From NCBI GenBank assembly GCA_026120035.1, contig JALRME010000003.1, forward strand, positions 124,001-188,000: 64,000 bases of DNA, written 5' to 3'. This stretch comes from Coleophoma eucalyptorum. Lineage: Eukaryota > Ascomycota > Leotiomycetes > Helotiales > Dermateaceae. The translations under genes were made by a program, and so were the position numbers. Under the pieces are notes generated by a model. That model was given only the letters and a program-made list of their open reading frames with translations, did no database searches and was not told the DNA's origin. Positions 57,455-64,000 of the stretch are shown here, in pieces (within the stretch, counting starts at the first letter, position 1; each line of letters begins with the position of its first letter).

Positions 57455-59760
57455 CCTGTCTTATTTAAAAATCAAGGGCTCAGCAAGAAGTCCCAAAGTC
57501 CAGAACTGAAGTTCTTGGACTCTTTGCCAGTCAAGGGTGATGATCCGTATTGAAATATTATCAGAGAGAGCTTAAGTAGATGCGTGCTTCAGAAAGAAAA
57601 CGAAAACGAGCGACAGCGTCATATTTCATGCAGGCATCTTTCTCTCTAACTAACCCTCCCTTGCTGATTCCAGAGAGGTACGTGCATATTGCCAGTACAT
57701 ATCTTAGATCCTCCCTGTCTAAGATTACAGCCAACTGCCTGTCATAGTTTTGCTGGTCTGAGCTAGAGGAAAGCAGGTTGTATGGGGAAATGAGGTTTTG
57801 GGAGCTCTGGGAGGGGACGGGTTGTTTATTAGGGGTCTTAGCGGGAAAGCTTAAGCATGTCTTGTGGTGCAGTCAGACAAAGCTTTGGTGCTCGCCTAGC
57901 CAAAGCATACAGGTGCAAATGGCTTATTTAACCATGTCACTTAGACCCCTCTCTTCCTTCCCCATCTCGCTCTTCCACTCTCCGCTGTTGTTCGCTATAT
58001 CTTGCCATTAAGCATCCACAGGTTTTGGTGTGCAACACCATAAGTAGCTCTATGGGGCCCATCAGTGCATCTGTCTTGGCCTTTGTCTTGATCCAAAGAC
58101 ACGCGCAATCTAACATACGTCGTCTAAAGATTCCTGAAGAGTCTTGGAGTAGCAAGTAGCCGAGCGACACGCTGGGAGGTCCTCGATACACAAGCTGAAA
58201 GATTTGTCTCAAATCACCCAGTCCTCGGTCTTGTAATAGGCTGCCAAACCGGCAAACTTTAAAACGACCCCTCGCTTGCACGCCCGCTGCGATAGCATGA
58301 CCTTCCTAGACACCATCTCACCTTACATCGGCGAATGTATTAATTCCCAGAACTCTTGTCTACTGCACTGATTGTTCGGATGAAAAATGCACATCAGCAT
58401 GCTCTATGAGAGAACATCTCTGGCGAATCAGCCAACCAAGCTCGTCCATAGTACGAACGCTTTCCTGCAATCTCTTGAGACACCCCACGGAGCCATTGCA
58501 GCCATTCCTGCAGGAACTGGTCCTGCAGATTTGGTCGCTCAGCCTTCCTTCAACATGTATTGCATGGGTGCATTAACCATTGAGACGATATGGTATTTGC
58601 ATCACAGTTTCGAGGTAGTAGGAAAATCGTGCAATTTGGTGGATTTTTGCAATATTCAAAAGTTTACCATATAGTACTTGTACAGCTACTGGCGTTATAA
58701 GTAATAAGGATAGCTTCCTCAGTCTTCTAAATCTTCAGACCTAGTAAAGCAAAAACCATGCTTTTCTTTCCATTGGCGTTAACGTTGATAGTTCTGTTAA
58801 ACTTAGATCTGAGACTGTTAAAACGGTTCCTTAATGTATCAACTGATTGCGAGACATAAAATCATAGATGGGCTGGATCTTGTCGTCTAAGCACTAACAC
58901 ACTCGACTACCCGCAGTTGAGTACAGACCTCAGGCGGAAGAGCGTAACTACGGCAACATAATCAACACATCAATGCTTCTCGGCTCTTCTGACCTGGGGA
59001 CAAAAAAAATTAGAGCACGGCTTGTTCCGTGGCGTGGCGGCGGCCCTACCCTCGGTTTTCGTGGCGTGTTGGCGCCAGCGTTGGCGTCTTGACATAAGGT
59101 TCCGAGAGCATCTATGCCTAGTATTTGAGTCGGAAATTACATAGCTTCCATCATCTACAATTGTACCTTCAGCATGATATGAGTTACGCTCTAAAGGTGT
59201 CTTTTGCTGACTTCAGAGAAGCCATCGGGGATAAGTAGAGGCAAGCGCATCTGGGTATCACAACCAGTCCTCCATGGCCGCGAAAAAGTGTACCTGATCT
59301 TCTAATTGCACGGTCACAAATTTCAACTAGGCGATGTAAGGGAGCACGGTCCTGAAACGCTGGTTATCATCCCGGCGTCGGTGAAAGCTGTACCAATTTC
59401 CTCCTCGGTGCCTTGCCTGAGTTTCTCATAACGGTACGGTACAATATTGAAAGAGCAACATTAAACGAGCCGCTACGCTGCAAATCCATCGAAGGGCAAG
59501 GCATGCCGAAGCCTCTTCATGTAAAGAACGTTACAATGTATAGTTAGTTATGTTCATAAAGCACTGTACTTTCCCTTCAGTGAGGCAAATTACTCGAGAG
59601 TATGGTGAGATATGATGAGATTCGAATTTGGAGATAGCTTAGCTACAGTGCAAAGGTATCTTGTGAAAAGAGTGACCAAACTCGCCAAAGCCCACCAAGA
59701 AACACTCCCGGCCATGGAGAAGTTCTCTCTTCGGCTCGATAGATATCGAGCCTGCTGGCT
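57455..59760. other. Gene-free region
   Basis: 2.3 kb. Short frames (for example 57937-58281 minus, 58387-58674 plus) have no domain and no splice partners. A GC-rich patch at about 59020-59090 (GTGGCGTGGCGGCGG ... GGCGCCAGCG) stands out from the AT-rich surroundings. No RNA gene recognised. Confidence 0.4.
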
Positions 59761-60803
59761 TCACATGGTCTTGCCCATAGCACTTATTTCCTTGACAGCA
59801 TCCAACTCGCCGAGGATAGCCTCAAACTTGGCCTTTGCCATCTGCCAGGCCACCGTACCCAAGGGAAGCCGGAGCGGGATGCGCTCACCACGGCTGGCAA
59901 TGGTGAAAATCGTTTCTGCTATAGCAGAAGGTTCGATCCCAAGCCCAGCCTGGATACCTTTATTCACATAAGTATCAAGGATTCGAGCCGGCATGTCACT
60001 TGCAGCATAGGCAGGATGCGGCTTGGTGCGAATTTTGCTATGGCCCTCGAACTCGGTCTTGACAGAACTGGGCTCTATTATGCAGAGGTTGACTGTTAAG
60101 ACGAGCAGAGAATTAGCCGCAATATTTTCCTCAGTGGTTTTATTCAAAACGAATACATTGGTGCGAGGTGGAAGCTTGAAACTTACTGTTCCAGTCTGGG
60201 TGCACCTCCTTTGCTACCGATTCAGAGAAACCTTCCACGGCCCACTTGCCGGAATGGTAGAAAGCATGGCCGGGAAAGGCACACAGGCCAGCGAGGGACG
60301 AGATGTTGAAAATCACTCCGCCTCGATGGTCTTGGGACTGACGCATATTCTCAATAGCCCGCACTGTCACTCGGACCGTACCGAAGAACAGCGTCTCCAT
60401 CTCATCATGGATCTCTTCCTCGGTTGCAGACTCAGTGTCACCCGAGAGGGAGTAGCCGGCGTTATTGACGGCGACATCGAGATGGAAGTCCTTGCCGAAG
60501 TGCTTTGTAACGGCGGCGAAGGCAGCATCGACCGAAGCGACGGATTTCACGTCCAAGGCAAGCTTGAGAACGTTGGGGTTGTCATCGGGGAGGTAAGACA
60601 GGCTGGAAGGGTTGCGAGCCGTAGCTATCAGGCGCTGGTTTGGCTTGCTCGCGACCAATCTGGCAATCTCGCGACCGATACCCGACGAGCACCCGGTAAC
60701 TGTTCAGAATAAGCGACTTAGTTATTTATCTAATGTTGGAAAACTTACTTAACCAGGACGCGTCGGACGGTAGTGTATACGGTTTAGTGTTGGGTTGGTT
60801 CAT
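59761..60803 (-). CDS. Short-chain dehydrogenase/reductase (classical, 17-beta-HSD-like)
   Basis: Three minus-strand exons: 60749-60803, 60187-60699 and 59761-60092; 299 residues. The start is MNQPNTKPYTLPSD; intron 1 splits the first strand so that splicing gives WLITGCSSGIGREIARLV with TGxxxGIG at residues 20-27. NNAGYS, a Ser in FNISSLAGL and YHSGK form the active site; FEGHSKI and the C-terminal helices match the family seen in fungal retinol- or steroid-dehydrogenase-like enzymes. ATARNP after strand 2 suggests NADP(H). Substrate unknown. Confidence 0.9.
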
Positions 60804-62085
60804 CTTGATACGGTGTTGTGCGTTCAATCGGCTCCTCGGTTTCGAGAAGTGTGTTGCTTCTGATCAATGAATCCAGTGTTGGTTGGATGCCAATGGCTTG
60901 TTACCGTGGATAAATGGAGATTCTTATATCCCTTCCGATTTGATTTGGCTCGTAGCATTCCACTACTCTGGTAAAACGCTTTCTCCATTCCCGGCGGCGA
61001 CACTTTACGAGGGTTGCGGCGTGAGTCATACGGTATTGCACGCCGCAGGCCGGTTGTACGTACTATCTCTCTCCACGTAACATCTTATATCATAGTACCG
61101 ACCTATAATCTAGTTATGTCTAAGGTCGTTGCTGTAGGGCTTTTATGATCTTCTCGGCCAAACGCTTTTGGACCGGGGACATCTTCAGCGTTCACGTTCT
61201 CGTCCCAATTAGCCTTCGCAGTCGAAATAAATATCCTACGCTTGTTAACATTTAGTGGGCGTAATCGCAGATCTTTACTCAGAATCTAGAAATCAGTTTC
61301 GCCAAAGACTGCATGCATTGCGGGGAGCTATTCCGGCCTCTGTAGCTTTTGTCCTCCCTGACTACGTCCTTTAGCTTCGTGTAATCATTGTTATCTCCTC
61401 TTGGTCAGAAAGTATAATAGACAGTGAAGGAGAAATTTGAAATTATGTCTTTTTGTGGCCCCAGAATGGCTTTTAGGACAATTATCGCGACAATCAATGC
61501 AGTAAATCTTGGGATTTTTTTTTTTCCAGAGGGGTAAATAAATTACGGCTCAGAAAGCGAGCTCACTACTTAGTTGAACTTCAGAGTTTAAGCCTCGACT
61601 ACGAGAAGGGAAGCCATCAACTTAATTCCGTCGATGAACTGCTTTGTCACTCTACAAGGACTCTCCTTCAACCACTTCGCGCTGCCTGCCAGTGAGGAGA
61701 AGTCTGGATGGAAGGAGGGTTAACCGTGCTGTACTTCCGTACATCAATTGCTCTCTACGATATAACTTACGGGGAAAGGTCGATTAGCGACGTGTTGGAC
61801 AATATCGGTGATAGGTTAAAGAGTAGCACAATAAGATATTGATAAAATCTCTACCAAAGAATCCCTCTATAGACTCCATAATAGCGACAACATTCATCGG
61901 TCTCTAATACCTAGGGGAGCTAAGTTCATCCCCCACAATGAGCACGTGCTCTGTGTGCTAGCGCGGACCGTCGCGATACAGGGATTGTTACAGTACCAGC
62001 ACGCGCCGTCCCACCCTCAAACACAAACCAATCTTTTCAGCATTCTTGCCAGCGTTTTTTCCCTCGAATCCATCTCGCCGTCGCG
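60804..62085. other. Divergent spacer
   Basis: 1.28 kb between two start codons facing apart. Holds a T-run near 61516-61526; no gene seen. Confidence 0.5.
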
Positions 62086-63918
62086 ATGGAGGAAGAGCCA
62101 ACATTGCCCAGCTTCTCGCGGTCAAATCCAATTGCGCGCAGACTGGACGAGTTGGCAGGACATCCACCGCGGAAACGCGTCCGCGAGAATAGCCCGCCAA
62201 TCTCGAGCGACCCCCCTCTATTCTCGAGCGACGACGATCCTTCTGCCGATAATTACACCAACAAGAGACAGAAGCGCAAATACAGAGGTCCTTGGTTCCA
62301 TCAGCAGCCAGCGTCAGACTCTCATTCGGACTCGAGCGAGCAGAACCAGAATGCGAAGGGTAAAAGGACTCTTGCAAGGCAGTTTGATAGTGGTGTTTGG
62401 TTAGGCAGTGATGGCACAGAGGAGGATTTTACAGAGGGCCTAGAGCACCACGGAGAACCAAGCTTCGTCAATCCCAAGGCGCCAATCGCTCTATCTTATG
62501 ACCTTCTTCGAAAGATGCCGATGTCTCAGGAGAGCATGACGACAGCGGAGGATAAGGCTCGGCAACAGATTGGTGAATGTCTGGACGAGGGCAAGGAAGA
62601 TATTGTTTTATCGTATGTATACATTGTGCTCCGAATCTATCATATGCGTTCAATATACTGTAAAACACGCGAACACAAAATTCGCGTACGAGCAATTGTT
62701 CGTACTCTGTTAGGGATTATGCGGAATCATGCAATGGTCAAGGCAGATGCTTGAACTCTATCGTTTTTTAAAAGCTATACTCTGAGGATATGCGCTGACA
62801 ACGCTACTCGTAGTTCGCTCAATCTGAGCTCTATCTCTAACTCCACCATATCACCGCTAGCAAGCTTCGCCTGCCAACCAAAACTATCAGCTGGAGTGAC
62901 CTTCGAGTCATTAGTCCCAGATTTGAGAATCTTTTTGCAATCAAACCGACTGGCTTCATTGCCGGCGTCGCTCTTTGCTTTGGAACGGCTAACTTTCTTG
63001 ACACTCCGTGATAATCAACTGGAAGAACTGCCACCAAGTATAGGAAGTCTGCCGAATATCAAGGAGCTTAATGTTTCACAAAACAAGCTGCGGTACTTGC
63101 CATTTGAGATATTACAGCTTGTGTCGAAGAGGGCCAAGCTCAAGAATGCACAACTCCATCCAAATCCGTTCTTTGAGCCTAAAGATTTGCATGGGCAAAG
63201 AGAGCAAATTTTAGAACCAGAGCTATCGCCTGTTTTTGGAAGTTCACAACGCCACCAAGTTGCCAGACCTTCTACTCCAACATACGAACCGTATTGGAAT
63301 GTGGCTTACAAATTTCGGACTCAAGTTCGATTTAGAGACATAGCAGGCGCGCTCGTGAAGGGACCTATATTCCCTTCAGACAGTCTTCAAGACAAGGCGA
63401 GGTTGACATCGGCCACAAACAAAGATCTTGGAGGAAACTTTGTGCCTCTTGCAGATGAGAATGACTGTGCGGAGCCTCCGGCACCACGAGGGAATCAAAT
63501 TTCACGAGCGCCATCGTTAATGGAGGTTGCACTTTCAGCGTGTGCGAGAACCCCTCAGCTCCCATACTTACCTGAGTACCTTGACAGCGAATCACCTGAG
63601 CACCTCCATGATCTGCTCCAGCAAGCTTGTGCAAAGAAAGAATCGGGGGGCAGCAAATGTACGATTTGCAAGCGGGACTTCATCATAGCCCGAACGGAAT
63701 GGATTGAGTTTTGGGAGTTTGCGAGGATGGAGAATAGGACAGCTAGTGCAGCGAGTCCCTTGAGGCAAATGGAGAATGAGAGGGATATTGTGGAGAGCAT
63801 GGTTCCACTGATACGGAGAGGCTGCAGCTGGTTCTGCGTCCCTGGGAAAGGCGAGGCACCAGTTAGCTGTCAAGAACCAGTTGTGATGGAGGGAGAGCTC
63901 TCGCTGAATTCTGAATGA
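62086..63918 (+). CDS. Leucine-rich-repeat protein with C-terminal cysteine pairs
   Basis: Two exons, 62086-62612 and 62814-63918, with a 201-nt intron that is long for this window; 543 residues. The first 140 residues are charged and disordered (KRQKRKYRGPWFHQQ, acidic SSDDDPS) and may include a nuclear signal. After the junction (IVLSSLNLSSISNSTI) come LRRs: LRIFLQSNRLASLPASLFAL, LTFLTLRDNQLEELPPSIGSL and IKELNVSQNKLRYLPFEIL. The C-terminal third has CTICKRDF and GCSWFCVPG, two cysteine pairs that could bind zinc. LRR proteins of this layout in fungi are uncharacterised; a protein-docking role is likely. Confidence 0.8.
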
Positions 63919-64000
63919 TGTGCCAAGATTTGGAACTAATGAGATTGTATATTCTGTACAAACCATTTCTGGATATATAGGTGTTTCACATTCTAACCCT

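Noticed and set aside
59020..59090. GC-rich patch as a structured RNA
   Set aside because: I could not find a consistent stem set or a match to a known snRNA or RNase P/MRP core; base composition alone is not evidence.

Overview
The window looks like nuclear DNA of a filamentous ascomycete (Pezizomycotina). Almost every gene is interrupted by introns of about 45-100 nt with GTAAGT-like donors, CTAAC/CTGAC-like branch sites and CAG/TAG acceptors. The families are typical of moulds: Zn2Cys6 and bZIP regulators, ACS-type MFS permeases, an ABCC transporter, an OPT transporter, FSH1 hydrolase and short-chain dehydrogenases. I could not fix the genus. No rRNA, tRNA, CRISPR array or intact transposon was seen.

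Layout. 0-4.6 kb is a graveyard: a scrap of an FAD monooxygenase, a nearly full-length catalase-like pseudogene broken by three in-frame TAA codons, a broken gene of an unnamed family, and an orphan exon. 4.6-7.5 kb has no convincing gene. 7.5-20.7 kb carries a large single-pass membrane protein with an EGF-like module, a purine/cytosine permease (NCS1), a Gemin2-like spliceosome assembly factor, an F-box protein, a zinc-knuckle protein and a protein with an I-PpoI-type His-Cys box. 22-27.2 kb is a full-length ABCC transporter.

28-40.1 kb groups a Zn2Cys6 regulator, an ACS-family MFS permease, a bZIP regulator, a second ACS-family permease and a DAO-type FAD oxidoreductase. The last two are divergently transcribed from a 594-bp spacer that holds six GATAA sites. 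Together they suggest a small uptake-and-oxidation unit for a nitrogenous substrate; this is inferred from content, not shown.

41-46.4 kb holds a BTB protein, an FSH1 hydrolase, proteasome lid subunit Rpn5 and a secreted protein. 48-64 kb holds a hotdog thioesterase, an OPT transporter with an apparent one-base frameshift, two SDR enzymes, a four-helix membrane protein, a diverged 70-85 bp tandem repeat and a leucine-rich-repeat protein.

All exon models were built by hand from splice signals and phase. For each gene model described as closing in frame, the summed exon length is a multiple of three. Points that I could not settle are marked in the entries.
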